A stretch of 64,000 nt of DNA from Nitrosospira sp. Nsp11 (GCF_900142705.1 NZ_FRBV01000004.1:62001-126000), one strand, 5' to 3'. Counted from the first letter of the stretch, positions 38,002-47,689 are shown. The notes: a model not told the origin generated them from the letters alone. Translations and numbers: made by a program.

Positions 38002-39132
38002 TCAGGCTGCGTGATTGCAGGCAGCAAGGATATCCTGCCGTTTCTCCTTTATTGCGCCAAGCAATTTGTCATATGAAGCGGCGAAAGAGGCGACGCCGTC
38101 ATTCTGAAGCTTTTCGGTGATGGCATCAAGATCGACTCCCAGATGCGCCAGCTGTGCGATACTCGCGTTCGCTTGCGCCATATCCTCTTGCAATGTCGGG
38201 TGCACGCGGCCGTGATCGCAGAATGCCTGGAGGGTTTTGGGTGGTACGGTGTTGATGGTATCGGGGCCGATCAATTTTTCCAGGTAAAGCACGTCGGAAT
38301 ATGCCGGATTCTTGGTTCCGGTACTGCCCCACAAGGGTCGTTGAACGCGTGCGCCTTTGTCGCGCAGAGCGGAAAATGGTTCACCATAAAATACTTCGCG
38401 AAAGCGCTGGTAAGCGAGCTTGGCGTTGGCGATGGCAATCTTGCCGCGCAGATTGAGCGCGTCGGGTGTACCGATTTTTTCCAGCAGGGCATCGACCGCG
38501 GTATCCACCCGGCTGACAAAAAAGGACGCAACCGAAACAGGCAAGGGCTTTGTTCCACCAGGGGATGCCGTCCCGCGCCCAAGCCCGGCAATATATGCTC
38601 GTGCCACCACTTCGTAATGCTTCAGCGAAAACATCAGGGTGACGTTGACATTGATGCCTTCGCTGGTCAGCTGCTCGATTGCGGGAATGCCCTCGGGTGT
38701 AGCGGGAATCTTGATCATCAGATTGGGGCGCTGCACCGCCTGCCACAGCCGCCGCGCTTCCACAATGCTGCCAGCGGTATCGTGAGCTAGCTGCGGCGAG
38801 ACTTCAAGGCTGACATAGCCGTCTCCACCGTTCGTTTCGTCATACACGGGCCGCAGCACATCGGCCGCCATGCGGATATCTTCGATAGCCACCGCCTCAA
38901 ACAGTGCTTTGTCGGTTTGTTTATCGTTGGCTTGCAGCAGCTTGCTCAGCGCATCATCGTAACTATTGCCGCGAGTAATGGCTTGCTCAAAAATGGTGGG
39001 ATTGCTCGTCAGGCCGCGCAGCTTGTCTTCCGATACAAGCCGTTGCAGTTCTCCGCTATTGATGAGGTCACGGCTGATCGAATCCAGCCAGATGGATTGG
39101 CCGCATTGCAGTAACTGTTCCAGAGGTTTCAT
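38002..39132 (-). CDS. tal: Transaldolase
   Basis: A 376-residue transaldolase. The Schiff-base lysine is in LMIKIPATPEG (about residues 137-147). The N-terminus LWLDSISRDLI and the segment TSNPTIFEQAI are family-typical, and GINVNVTLMFS is the substrate loop. It transfers a dihydroxyacetone unit between sugar phosphates. It precedes gnd in one transcription unit on the minus strand. Confidence 0.95.
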   Translation of the reverse strand: MKPLEQLLQCGQSIWLDSISRDLINSGELQRLVSEDKLRGLTSNPTIFEQAITRGNSYDDALSKLLQANDKQTDKALFEAVAIEDIRMAADVLRPVYDETNGGDGYVSLEVSPQLAHDTAGSIVEARRLWQAVQRPNLMIKIPATPEGIPAIEQLTSEGINVNVTLMFSLKHYEVVARAYIAGLGRGTASPGGTKPLPVSVASFFVSRVDTAVDALLEKIGTPDALNLRGKIAIANAKLAYQRFREVFYGEPFSALRDKGARVQRPLWGSTGTKNPAYSDVLYLEKLIGPDTINTVPPKTLQAFCDHGRVHPTLQEDMAQANASIAQLAHLGVDLDAITEKLQNDGVASFAASYDKLLGAIKEKRQDILAACNHAA

Positions 39133-39556
39133 AGGATCTGTTCTCCTTTAGCGATGGCACTGTTGCAAAGGGCTGCTGTGAACGATTCGCGCAACTTACC
39201 AGCTTCACGCGACTGCTTCGGCGTTTCACAACGGCGTCGGGTAAGCTGTGCCTTATATCGCAGGAGATGTCTGTTTGCCCATCAGTGGAGTAAAGCACTC
39301 CGATTGGACAATGCAATCACGCGATCGTTCATCGCTTTGCTCATTGCTTCTTGTCCTTATCGCGTTTTCAGGCTGGGAGCCGCATGGGGTTTTTATTACG
39401 CCGGGCCCCTCGTCTGCCCGGCCACATGCGCGCAAGTATCCAAGTTTATACAGGCTTTTCTTATTGGCTGCGGGGGTTGGGCTTCAGCGCAACAAGGCGT
39501 GGTGAGAGTTCTTTGATTTTTGCAGGCTTTGCTCTGCCGATCATTTGTCGTGAGCG
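39133..39556. other. Intergenic, no convincing gene
   Basis: About 425 bases between tal and gloB. Open frames exist on both strands but none has a ribosome site or recognisable content; it includes the promoter of tal. Confidence 0.4.
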
Positions 39557-40348
39557 TTAAAACTGGTTCTTCCAGGCACGGATTGCAGCAAACACGCTGA
39601 TACGATCGGTTAACGGTGTGCCGGCATAATTGCTGGCATTTTGGATTACTTCCGGTTCGTTGCAGCGCAGGAATGGATTGGTGGCTTTTTCCAATGCAAT
39701 AGTGCAGGGGAGAGTCGGAAGATTTTGCCCGCGTAATTTTACAGCTGCCGCTTCGCGTTCGATCAACGCCTGGTTGCCTGGCTCGACCATTCTGGCGAAG
39801 CGAATATTGTTGAGTGTATATTCGTGACCGCAATAGATCAGTGTGTCTTTGGGTAAATCAGCCAGTTTTTCCAGGGAATCGACCATTTGTCGTGCGGTGC
39901 CCTCGAATAATCGTCCACAGCCGCAACCGAACAACGTGTCTCCACAAAACAGCAGGTTTGCGCCATAATAGGCAATGTGCCCGGCAGTATGGCCGGGGAT
40001 GTCCAGCACCTTGAGGCTGAGCGAGAACTCCGAAAGATAGACGTTACCCTCTTCCTTTTCTTTTTCGGTGTATTCTCTGAGGCGATGAGTCAGCGTAGGA
40101 ATCGATTCCTTCTCCGGGCCGTAAACCGGCACCGTAAATTCCTGCAGCAACGCTGCATTTCCTCCTGAGTGGTCCTGGTGGTGGTGAGTGTTGAGAATCG
40201 CGATGAGCTTCAGTTTTTCGTGCCTCAAGTAATCCAGTACAGGGGAGGCATCGCCCGGATCGACGACAGCAGCGTGGCAATGGTCGCGGATGACCCAGAT
40301 ATAATTATCGGTGAATGCACGGATCGGAACGATATATGGCGTAGTCAT
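39557..40348 (-). CDS. gloB: Hydroxyacylglutathione hydrolase (glyoxalase II)
   Basis: A 263-residue metallo-beta-lactamase-fold hydrolase of S-lactoylglutathione, the second step of methylglyoxal removal. The metal site reads THHHQDHSGGN (about residues 55-65); further ligands are in DIPGHTAGHIAYY, LLFCGDTLFGCGCGRLFEG and YCGHEYT. I start at ATG 40348 (MTTPYIVPIRAFTDNY), the usual family N-terminus; a longer frame adds 20 nonconserved residues. It is divergent from the methyltransferase gene at 40516. Confidence 0.95.
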   Translation of the reverse strand: MTTPYIVPIRAFTDNYIWVIRDHCHAAVVDPGDASPVLDYLRHEKLKLIAILNTHHHQDHSGGNAALLQEFTVPVYGPEKESIPTLTHRLREYTEKEKEEGNVYLSEFSLSLKVLDIPGHTAGHIAYYGANLLFCGDTLFGCGCGRLFEGTARQMVDSLEKLADLPKDTLIYCGHEYTLNNIRFARMVEPGNQALIEREAAAVKLRGQNLPTLPCTIALEKATNPFLRCNEPEVIQNASNYAGTPLTDRISVFAAIRAWKNQF

Positions 40349-40515
40349 GATAGTTCGGGCGGTTGAGTGAGCCAGGATGGAAAATCGATAGCTCGGCGTC
40401 GTGTTCAAAGATAAGGTGATTGGCTAGCCAATTAGCCTATTGATCTACCTGCGATAGTGTTCCGTATCGCTTAATTGGCTTAATTCTTGAGCTTCGGCCA
40501 CCCTAGACATTATAT

Positions 40516-41292
40516 ATGCCTCAAAAAAATACACAGGAATGGTTTGAAACCTGCCTCGGCCAATATCTGTTGGAACGGGAGCAAAACTATTTCGACAAGG
40601 CTGTGGCAAATGTGTTTGGCTACAATGCCATGCAAATCGGATTTCCGCAATATGACTTTTTGCGCACCAACCGTATACCGTTCCAGTTTTGCGCGGCAAC
40701 GGAAGGGAGCGCTGAAGTGCTTGCAGCGCCTGATTTCTTGCCGATTGAAACGAACAGCATCGATCTGGTGGTGATTCCCCATGTGCTCGAATTCAGCTCC
40801 AATCCGCATCAGATCCTGCGTGAGGTGCACCGAGTGTTGATACCTGAGGGGCAGGTTATCGTCTGTGGCTTCAATCCACGCAGTTTGTGGGGCGTGCGCG
40901 GGCTTTTCGGGGCGCCCAAGGAGGGCAACTTTCCCTGGCGCGGCAATTTTATTGCGTTGCCACGGCTCAAGGATTGGTTGACGCTGCTGGATTTCGAGAT
41001 TACCGAAGACCGGCTATGCTGTTATGCGCCGCCGTTCAGCCAGGAAAAATGGCTGACGCGGTTTTATTTCATGGAGGCGGCGGGTAGCCGCTGGTGGCGA
41101 TTTTCCGGAGGCGTATATTTTCTGAACGCCGTAAAGCGCGTCCATGGTATGCGCGTCATCAAGCCCGAGTGGAAAGAAGTGCGTGCAAGAAGAGGAAGCA
41201 TGGCCCCGGTTGCGCAGAAGATAAAAGGTACGACAGGCAGCGAGCCGCGCAGGGCCGCGCGCATCAAGATGTCAGCGGAAGGCAGGGAGTGA
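40516..41292 (+). CDS. Class I SAM-dependent methyltransferase
   Basis: A 258-residue protein of the UbiE/BioC-like methyltransferase family, with the motif III/post-I region [39 protein letters not shown] (about residues 83-121). The motif I glycine loop is weak, which is typical of the homologues that lie before rnhA and gloB in gamma- and betaproteobacteria. The substrate is unknown. The stop codon overlaps the GTG of rnhA. Confidence 0.85.
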   Translation: MPQKNTQEWFETCLGQYLLEREQNYFDKAVANVFGYNAMQIGFPQYDFLRTNRIPFQFCAATEGSAEVLAAPDFLPIETNSIDLVVIPHVLEFSSNPHQILREVHRVLIPEGQVIVCGFNPRSLWGVRGLFGAPKEGNFPWRGNFIALPRLKDWLTLLDFEITEDRLCCYAPPFSQEKWLTRFYFMEAAGSRWWRFSGGVYFLNAVKRVHGMRVIKPEWKEVRARRGSMAPVAQKIKGTTGSEPRRAARIKMSAEGRE

Positions 41293-41801
41293 AGCCAGAT
41301 TGCGCGGGTGTGGTTGATATATTTACCGACGGCGCCTGCAAGGGTAACCCCGGTGTTGGCGGTTGGGGTGCGTTACTGCAATACAACGGGCACAGGCGGG
41401 AGCTGTTCGGCGGTGAAAAACTGACGACCAACAACCGCATGGAACTGCTTGCGGTGATCCGCTCGCTTGAAGCACTAAAACAGAGATGTAACGTGCGTTT
41501 GCATACCGATTCTCAATATGTGCAGAAAGGCATCAGCGAATGGATACATTCCTGGAAAAAGCGCGATTGGCGTACTGCGAGCAAGAAACCGGTAAAAAAT
41601 GACGATCTATGGAGAGAGCTCGATCTGCTCACGCAACGCCACAACATCGAATGGTTATGGGTGCGCGGACACTCCGGCCATGAGGGCAACGAACAGGCGG
41701 ATCAGCTTGCCAACCGGGGGGTGGAGTGTGTACTTGAAAATCTGGACGGATCGCCCAGCGCTGCGGAGAAGTGCGAAATTAACGAAAGTCTATGGAAATA
41801 G
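41289..41801 (+). CDS. rnhA: Ribonuclease HI
   Basis: A 170-residue RNase HI that removes RNA from RNA-DNA hybrids. The catalytic acids are in [17 protein letters not shown] (Asp), [12 protein letters not shown] (Glu), RLHTDSQYV (Asp) and GNEQADQLA (Asp). I choose GTG 41289, whose first bases overlap the methyltransferase stop (GTGA); the open frame extends farther upstream, but that part is a shadow of the methyltransferase. dnaQ follows after 44 bases, a conserved order. Confidence 0.95.
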   Translation: MKPDCAGVVDIFTDGACKGNPGVGGWGALLQYNGHRRELFGGEKLTTNNRMELLAVIRSLEALKQRCNVRLHTDSQYVQKGISEWIHSWKKRDWRTASKKPVKNDDLWRELDLLTQRHNIEWLWVRGHSGHEGNEQADQLANRGVECVLENLDGSPSAAEKCEINESLWK

Positions 41802-41845
41802 CTTATTTTTAACGGTTTTTGCGCCACAGACTCAGACTTGACCCT

Positions 41846-42592
41846 ATGCGCCAGATTTTTATCGACACTGAAACCACCGGCCTGGAACCGAGGCTGGGCC
41901 ACCGTATTATTGAAATCGGGGCATTGGAGATGCTGAGCCGGAGATTGACGGGCCGCCGCTTCCATTATTACCTCAATCCCGAACGTGATAGCGAGGCGGG
42001 CGCATTGCAGGTACACGGATTGACGACGGAATTTCTCCAGGACAAGCCAAAATTCTGTGACGTAGTCCACGAGTTGCTTGAGTTCATCGACGGCGCCGAG
42101 CTGATCATGCACAACGCGTCTTTCGACGTCGCATTCCTGGATCATGAGCTGGGCCTGGCCGAGTTGCAACCTCTAGGTAAATGCTGCCATTCGGTAACGG
42201 ATACCTTAAAGATGGCCAAGGAGCTGTATCCCGGCAAGAGAAACAACCTGGATGCGCTATGCGAACGCTACGCCGTTGATAACACCAGGCGCTCGCTGCA
42301 TGGTGCGCTGTTGGATGCGGAGTTGCTGGCAGAAGTGTACCTCGCCATGACACGCGGGCAGGACAGCCTGCTGATGGATCTGGAAATGCCGTCCGCGCTG
42401 GATTTTGCCATCAGCCTGAGCGAACTTCACTTGACTGTGCTACCGCCTACCCCGGAAGAGCTGGAAGCTCACGCACTGCAACTGGAAAGCATCGAGCGTG
42501 AAAGCAAAGGTAAATGCTTGTGGATGAGGCTGGAATCCATCGAATCGGCGCAGCCACCCTCGGAAATGCAGCCCCTGGAGCCAATAGCATAG
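41846..42592 (+). CDS. dnaQ: DNA polymerase III epsilon subunit (proofreading exonuclease)
   Basis: A 248-residue 3'-5' exonuclease. ExoI motif reads FIDTETTGLEP (Asp and Glu metal ligands), ExoII is in MHNASFDVAFLDHEL, and ExoIII epsilon contains HGALLDAELLAEVYLAM with the His and Asp. The C-terminal 60 residues bind the alpha subunit. I start at ATG 41846 (MRQIFIDTETTG); a TTG nine codons before has no ribosome site. It follows rnhA, as in many proteobacteria. Confidence 0.95.
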   Translation: MRQIFIDTETTGLEPRLGHRIIEIGALEMLSRRLTGRRFHYYLNPERDSEAGALQVHGLTTEFLQDKPKFCDVVHELLEFIDGAELIMHNASFDVAFLDHELGLAELQPLGKCCHSVTDTLKMAKELYPGKRNNLDALCERYAVDNTRRSLHGALLDAELLAEVYLAMTRGQDSLLMDLEMPSALDFAISLSELHLTVLPPTPEELEAHALQLESIERESKGKCLWMRLESIESAQPPSEMQPLEPIA

Positions 42593-42624
42593 CTGGATAA
42601 TCTATAAGGACAGCAGCTTTGGCC

Positions 42625-42655
42625 GGGTGGGTGGAGAGCGAAGCGCAACCCATCA
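42625..42655. repeat. GGATGGGT-type repeat trace
   Basis: GGTGGGTGGAGAGCGAAGCG followed by CAACCCATC is a worn copy of the GTAGGATGGGTGGAGCAAAG-type palindrome found also near 46812, 59248 and 60298. Confidence 0.5.
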
Positions 42656-42708
42656 AAACCCATCAAAAGTATGGACGCAACTCAAGAGCTGAGCCTGGGA
42701 TGGATTCC

Positions 42709-43998
42709 TTAAAAAAGCTCACGCTGGCCGCCTGATTTACCGCTTTTTGCCTCCACCCTCATTTTTTTTGCCCCTGAAGAGCCGCTCTTGGCAGTTGCCT
42801 CAGCCGGCGCAACTGCCGAGGCAACCGAAGGTGGGCGAAAACTGGAGCTATCCAACCCCTTGAAGCGACCTGAACGGATACCTATGCCCAAGCGCGCAAC
42901 CGTTTTCTCGAAGCGCTGGCGAATCACGTCAGCCCAGATGCCTTCCCCGTGCATGCGCTTGCCGAAACTGGCGTCATAATCCTTCCCCCCGCGCATATCC
43001 TGCACCCGGTTCATCACACGGGCAGCGCGGTCGGGAAAGTGGGCTTCAAGCCATTGTCGGAATAGCGGACTCACCTCCCACGGCAGGCGCAGCATAACGT
43101 AGCCTGCATTGATGGCTCCGGCTTCCGCCGCAGCCGCCAATATGCGTTCGAGATCAGGTTCGGTAACGAAGGGGATTATCGGCGCGACGCTGACCCCTAC
43201 CGGAATCCCGGCATCCGTCAACGTGCGAATAGTACGCAAACGGCGGGCGGGCGCCGCTGCCCTCGGTTCCAGGGTACGGGCCACCGCCGGGTCGAGCGTG
43301 GTGATGGTTACCGCTGCCATTGCTTGCCGACGGGATGCCATGTCCGCGAGTAAATCAATGTCGCGTTCGATTAATGACGATTTCGTGATCAGCGCTACCG
43401 GATGTTCGCACTCATACAGCACCTCCAGCACGCGCCTCGTCAGCCGCAGCTCGCGCTCGCAAGGCTGGTAGGCATCGGTATTGACGCCAAGCGCAATCGG
43501 CTCAGGTATATAAGACGCTTTTGCCAGCTCGCGCCTCAGCAACTCGGGCGCATTGACCTTGGCGAAAATCTTGCTCTCGAAATCCAGCCCCGGTGACAGG
43601 CCGAGATAGCTGTGCGTGGGCCGTGCGAAGCAATAGATACAGCCGTGCTCGCAGCCGCGATAAGGGTTGAGCGAGATGCTGAACGGAACATCGGGGGATT
43701 GATTGCGGCTCAGGATCGTTTTGGCTCGTTCCTCGATCACTTGAGTCTTCCAGGTTGGGACGGGATCGGTCCCCGCATCGACGTCGATACCGCCATCCGC
43801 CTGGAAATCTGCTTCAACGTCGGCCCCGGAGCGTTCCCCAACATTACCTTGAGACCAGCCATCGTCGACAGTTTCGCGCGTCAATAGCTCATAACGTCCC
43901 TGCAAATTGGAAACCGCACCCCGGCCTTTTTTTGCTTTCAAGGGTGGTTGCACGAACGGCGGTTCATCCTCGGCATACGGATCAGAGTCAGACATCAT
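42709..43998 (-). CDS. PA0069-family radical SAM protein
   Basis: A 429-residue radical SAM protein. The 4Fe-4S cluster site is CEHGCIYCFARPTH (Cys-x3-Cys-x2-Cys, near residue 115), followed by NVTDAYQPxER-like NTDAYQPCERELRLTR. It resembles SplB-like photoproduct lyases and the PA0069 group, whose role is unknown. A long hydrophilic, disordered N-terminus (about 90 residues) precedes the cluster. I choose ATG 43998 after GGAATGC; the next codon is also ATG. The start is uncertain. Confidence 0.85.
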   Translation of the reverse strand: MMSDSDPYAEDEPPFVQPPLKAKKGRGAVSNLQGRYELLTRETVDDGWSQGNVGERSGADVEADFQADGGIDVDAGTDPVPTWKTQVIEERAKTILSRNQSPDVPFSISLNPYRGCEHGCIYCFARPTHSYLGLSPGLDFESKIFAKVNAPELLRRELAKASYIPEPIALGVNTDAYQPCERELRLTRRVLEVLYECEHPVALITKSSLIERDIDLLADMASRRQAMAAVTITTLDPAVARTLEPRAAAPARRLRTIRTLTDAGIPVGVSVAPIIPFVTEPDLERILAAAAEAGAINAGYVMLRLPWEVSPLFRQWLEAHFPDRAARVMNRVQDMRGGKDYDASFGKRMHGEGIWADVIRQRFEKTVARLGIGIRSGRFKGLDSSSFRPPSVASAVAPAEATAKSGSSGAKKMRVEAKSGKSGGQRELF

Positions 43999-44183
43999 GC
44001 ATTCCAATATTCTGAATATGAAGGAAGAGGTAAAAGCACTAAGCTCGTAATCAAAGCTCACGGGTCAAATGCGAGACAAAGGATACCTTTGGAAAGCCTG
44101 GTCTTCAGTCAGTTCACCTGCCATATCAATCACTGTACAATATTTTTTTCAGCAAGCAGATCAGATTTGCGGTAACGAATGAT

Positions 44184-44248
44184 GTCGGGCGGAGCCCGAC
44201 CTACCAGATGACCTGCATCACAGCCTGGTAGGGCGGGTTCTACCCGCC
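44184..44248. repeat. REP elements upstream of the transposase
   Basis: GTCGGGCGGAGCCCGACCTAC (44184-44204) and GTAGGGCGGGTTCTACCCGCC (44228-44248) are two different palindromic families lying just before the REP-associated transposase. Confidence 0.8.
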
Positions 44249-44278
44249 GAACACTGCCGATCTATCAAACAAACCACC

Positions 44279-44785
44279 ATGCCAAATTACCGCCGCCATC
44301 AAGAGGCCGGAGGAACCTATTTCTTTACCGTGGTGGCCGCTGGGCGAGAACCCATATTTACTCAAGAGGCTGCACGCATTGCGCTGCACGCGGCACTACA
44401 ATCAGTGCGCAAGGAGCACCCGTTTAAAATTGATGCATGGGTATTGCTGCCGGATCATTTGCATTGTATTTGGAGCTTGCCTGAAGATGATGCTGATTAT
44501 CCGATACGATGGGCAAAGATAAAACGGGCGACGCGGCACAATTTGGGCTTGGCCCCTGAGACAAGATTCTGGCAGCCCCGATATTGGGAACACTTCATCC
44601 GCAATGACAACGACTTGACCCGCCATCTGGACTACATCCACTGGAATCCAGTTAAACACGGCTTAGCCAAGTGCGCCGCAGATTGGCCTTATTCCACGTT
44701 TCATCGTTTCGTGACGGCAGGCGTTTATCCACCGGATTGGGGTATTGCCGAGGGCGAAGTTGATGGCAAACTATTTGGCGATTGA
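44279..44785 (+). CDS. REP-associated tyrosine transposase (RAYT)
   Basis: A 168-residue Y1 HUH transposase-like protein. It starts MPNYRRHQEAGGTYFFTV, has the metal-binding HxH in VLLPDHLHCIW (about residues 57-67) and the catalytic-Tyr region DYIHWNPVKHGL (near 117-128). RAYTs are thought to have dispersed REP palindromes by single-strand DNA transposition. REP elements lie on both sides, and the 3' end of the gene is duplicated together with the downstream REPs. All key residues remain, so it may be active. Confidence 0.92.
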   Translation: MPNYRRHQEAGGTYFFTVVAAGREPIFTQEAARIALHAALQSVRKEHPFKIDAWVLLPDHLHCIWSLPEDDADYPIRWAKIKRATRHNLGLAPETRFWQPRYWEHFIRNDNDLTRHLDYIHWNPVKHGLAKCAADWPYSTFHRFVTAGVYPPDWGIAEGEVDGKLFGD

Positions 44786-45172
44786 GGAATCGGCCCATCC
44801 CGAATGAATATTTGACGGTAGGTCGGGCTCCGCCCGATGATCAAGAAACGATGTCGGGCGGAGCCCGACCTACCAGTTGATCGATACCAGTGGATCCCAT
44901 CGGCAGCGAATCCATTATTTCTGCTATTCCAATATCATATTAAGAGTAGGGCGGGTTCTACCCGCCGGATGGCTGTCAATCCAACTATTTGGCGATTTAG
45001 AAATCAGGCCATCCCGAATGAATGTTTGACGTCAGGTTGGGCTGCTCCCGATGATCAAGAAACGATGTCGGGCATAGCCCGACCTACCAGTTGATCCCAT
45101 CGGCAGCGAATCCATTATTTCTGCTATTCCAGCATCATCTTAAGAGTAGGGCGGGTTCTACCCGCCGGATGC
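44771..45172. repeat. Tandem duplication of RAYT 3' end plus REP module
   Basis: CTATTTGGCGATT begins at 44771 (the last codons of the transposase) and again at 44985, a period of 214 bases. Each unit contains a GTCGGGC pair (44818-44838 with 44853-44873; 45031-45052 with 45067-45087) and one GTAGGGCGGGTTCTACCCGCC (44946-44966; 45146-45166). The second unit lacks a short stretch and is more diverged. Confidence 0.85.
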
Positions 45173-45249
45173 TGCTGCTCGCGGCAACACAAGCAGCGCA
45201 CGGAGCACCCAAGTCACATAGATGCATGAAAAAATGTAATTGAGCCCAC

Positions 45250-45639
45250 TTACTCCTTCGGTTTCTCGGCTTCGCTACCTAATAATATTGACTTCAGTCC
45301 GAGAAAACGGGTGGGCTCTTCCGGTATCGGTTCGGGGCTTATTCTCATCAGCTCTTCTTCCAGTTGAGTGACGCGACGCTCCAGCGCGGCCTTATCATCT
45401 TCCAGCTTGTTGACCCTGCGGCGTAGTTGCGAGCCTTTCCAGACATTCTTGATTATGCCCGGCCAGGATACCAATAGCGCTATAACGGCGCCGATGCCTA
45501 TCGCGAGCAGCAATACCATGGCTAGAGAGCTATCGAAGGTCCATAAACCCAGAGTGACTGTCACTGGTATGCTGTTCTGCAGAGCAAATGCCACGGCAGC
45601 GATGGCGGCGGCAATACCGACTATTAACAAAAGCTGCAT
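45250..45639 (-). CDS. lapA: LapA (DUF1049) lipopolysaccharide assembly protein
   Basis: A 129-residue inner-membrane protein with two helices (about 3-22 and 38-62) and a cytoplasmic coiled coil (LRRRVNKLEDDKAALERRVTQLEEEL, about residues 73-98). The N-terminal QNSIPVTVTLGLWTFDSSLAMVLLLAIGIGAVIALLV pattern is that of LapA. In enterics LapA acts with LapB to tune LpxC turnover; lapB is not adjacent here. Confidence 0.85.
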   Translation of the reverse strand: MQLLLIVGIAAAIAAVAFALQNSIPVTVTLGLWTFDSSLAMVLLLAIGIGAVIALLVSWPGIIKNVWKGSQLRRRVNKLEDDKAALERRVTQLEEELMRISPEPIPEEPTRFLGLKSILLGSEAEKPKE

Positions 45640-45861
45640 GACTGTCTCCTCTGCTATTAATTTTCCACGAAAGGAAGCACCTCGCAGACAACATTAGTAT
45701 GCACCCAGTCGTAAATGGCCGAAAGGGGTGCTGGGATGAGGGATTCAACCACTAACAGGTCGGTGAGGTAATAACTGCTCAATAATTGATGATTTGTTAT
45801 CCGGTGAGTGCACAAATCGTCGAGGAAGCGGCATTTTCGGACTTAAAAGTAAAAAATCCCC

Positions 45862-46737
45862 TCATTGATTCGCCGGAATACGCTTGGCATTGCTCATCGC
45901 CTTGAGATAGGCAATGAGTTCTTCAGTGGCCGTTTCACGGTCGAGGATCGCGCCGGTAATCCCTGGCATCGTTGTGTTGTACCGGATACTCTGCGGACTT
46001 ACAATCCAGCGCTTCAAATACTCGGGTTTGATATATTCTGTCACGCTTACCGGGTAATTGAGTTCCGGCGCTTTACCTCCGCCTTCACCATTAATGGTGT
46101 GGCATGCCATGCAGTGCTGGCGAAAATGCATGAATCCGCGCTGCGCCTTCGCTGATGATCCTGCCGGGGGAACCATATTTGGAAAAGGCGCAACGAATTT
46201 AAGCTCGACGCGCTTGATCTGGTAGGGCATATCCGATGCGCCGGCATCGAGTAATTCTTTTGACTTGATATTGTCCCAGACCAGGTAGAGCGGGCCGAGT
46301 TGCACGACTTCATTGTTTTGCAGCCTGTTAGTCAATGTAAATGGCATGCCGTCCTCGTGCGGGAAAGCGAAATAAGCGTCGTGTGCGAGCAACTTCACCA
46401 CCGGAATGCTGGGCTGATACCCGTCGATGGACGTGAAGATGATCTCCTGCGCCTTTTCCCAATCTTTCCCGAATACCTTGTCAAATACAGGTCGAACTGG
46501 CAAAGCGCGATAAATACGCTCCGTTTTTTCGTGCACTTCAAAAACCTTTATCGAAACCACGGTTGCGATAGCGCGAAGATCATTCAGGGGCAGAGTCCTG
46601 ACAGTTTGGCCGTTGTCTTTGAACTCGATATCAATGGAGTTTTGTGCCGATGCGGGCGCAAGCGGGAGCGCATGGGCGAAAAAGCCGCCGAGCAAGAGCA
46701 GGAGATATTGCAGAATTCTTGAGATGCTCATACTCAT
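45862..46737 (-). CDS. Exported c-type cytochrome with N-terminal molybdopterin-like fold
   Basis: A 291-residue exported protein. A signal peptide ends near ASA (residues 27-31). Residues about 33-175 resemble small molybdopterin-binding oxidoreductase domains (YRALPVRPVFDKVF, IIFTSIDGYQPSIPV, GPLYLVWDN), probably without cofactor. Residues about 195-285 are a class I cytochrome c: CMACH binds haem and TTMPGI holds the probable axial Met. I choose ATG 46737 with GGGGGAAA upstream over GTG 46752. Electron partner unknown. Confidence 0.8.
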   Translation of the reverse strand: MSMSISRILQYLLLLLGGFFAHALPLAPASAQNSIDIEFKDNGQTVRTLPLNDLRAIATVVSIKVFEVHEKTERIYRALPVRPVFDKVFGKDWEKAQEIIFTSIDGYQPSIPVVKLLAHDAYFAFPHEDGMPFTLTNRLQNNEVVQLGPLYLVWDNIKSKELLDAGASDMPYQIKRVELKFVAPFPNMVPPAGSSAKAQRGFMHFRQHCMACHTINGEGGGKAPELNYPVSVTEYIKPEYLKRWIVSPQSIRYNTTMPGITGAILDRETATEELIAYLKAMSNAKRIPANQ

Positions 46738-47275
46738 GCAGGTTTCCCCCACTGCATATATCTTACAATATGCCTATGCACCATTCTCAGTTTAACGGGT
46801 ATGCAGCTTGGGTAGGATGGGTAGAGCGTAGTGCAACCCATCAAAACTACGCAACAACACGACACATTAGCCGCAACCGAATATCAGCGATATTGCTTTG
46901 CGATGTTGCGTTGGTAAGGCGCGAGCATAACCAAATGATGAGTTGCACTAGTAGAATTGCGAGGCGTCACCTTCGACATGCGACGGGCGTTCCCGATTTT
47001 ACCAGCTAAGCCGCCAGCCCAGCACTTTGTGGAAGATTTGTTCAGAGATGCCCAACGAACGAGTTGGAGGTGAAAATTTTCATGAGGTACGACACGGCAT
47101 AGTAATGCACCGAACGCGCACGAATATAAAGCTTACAGAATTGCTGGCATGGCCCGCCCTCACAGCGCTAGTGTAAAGTGCCTGACCTTGTGGTTATACA
47201 GCAACCTGAAGCGTCAGGAAAACAAGAAAATCCTGATTTACCAAACCTCATCATTCAATATAAAAAGGAACCATC
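46738..47275. repeat. Intergenic with one REP-like element
   Basis: No gene seen in about 540 bases. At 46812-46842 is GTAGGATGGGTAGAGCGTAG followed by GCAACCCATC, a member of the GGATGGGT family. The rest shows no structure I can name. Confidence 0.5.
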
Positions 47276-47689
47276 ATGCAAATTGAAGAGCAACACGATG
47301 CCGCATTAAAAAAAGTGGCTGAAATGGTAGGGGATACAAAATTCGCAATGCTGACCATCGTGGAGAGAGACGGCACCCTGCGCAGTCGCCCCATGTCGAC
47401 CATGCAACTCGATGCCGAAGGTAATCTCTGGTTTTTTACCTCGCAATCGTCACTAAAGTTTGTGGAAGGGCAGCGGCAGTGGCAAGTCAACCTTTGCTAT
47501 GTCCGCACGGACAAGCAGGATTACCTTTCCATATCAGGCAGTGCGCAATTCGTACATGACAACGACAAAATGAAAGACTTGTGGACTCCAGAGATAAAGC
47601 CCTGGTTTCCAAACGGACTGGATGATCCGGACTTAACCTTGCTCAAGGTCGACATTGTGGAAGTGGAATATTGGGATAGGCTCGGATAG
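47276..47689 (+). CDS. Pyridoxamine 5'-phosphate oxidase-like protein, C-terminus frameshifted
   Basis: A 137-residue split-barrel flavin-binding protein, like general stress protein 26 and other FMN- or heme-binding homologues. DTKFAMLTIVERDGTLRSRPM and LWFFTSQSSLKFVEGQ are family-typical. The frame ends at YWDRLG and a TAG (47687-47689), but the next frame continues with DSAIQCTYGLAKALATGNTDALGEHW to a TAA at 47781-47783, which is the expected family end. One extra base near 47680 explains the shift, so the original protein ran to 47783. Confidence 0.85.
   Translation: MQIEEQHDAALKKVAEMVGDTKFAMLTIVERDGTLRSRPMSTMQLDAEGNLWFFTSQSSLKFVEGQRQWQVNLCYVRTDKQDYLSISGSAQFVHDNDKMKDLWTPEIKPWFPNGLDDPDLTLLKVDIVEVEYWDRLG

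Noticed and set aside
39154-39516. Open frame in the tal-gloB gap
   Set aside because: Arg/Cys-rich composition without motifs, no ribosome site, and competing frames of similar length on both strands.
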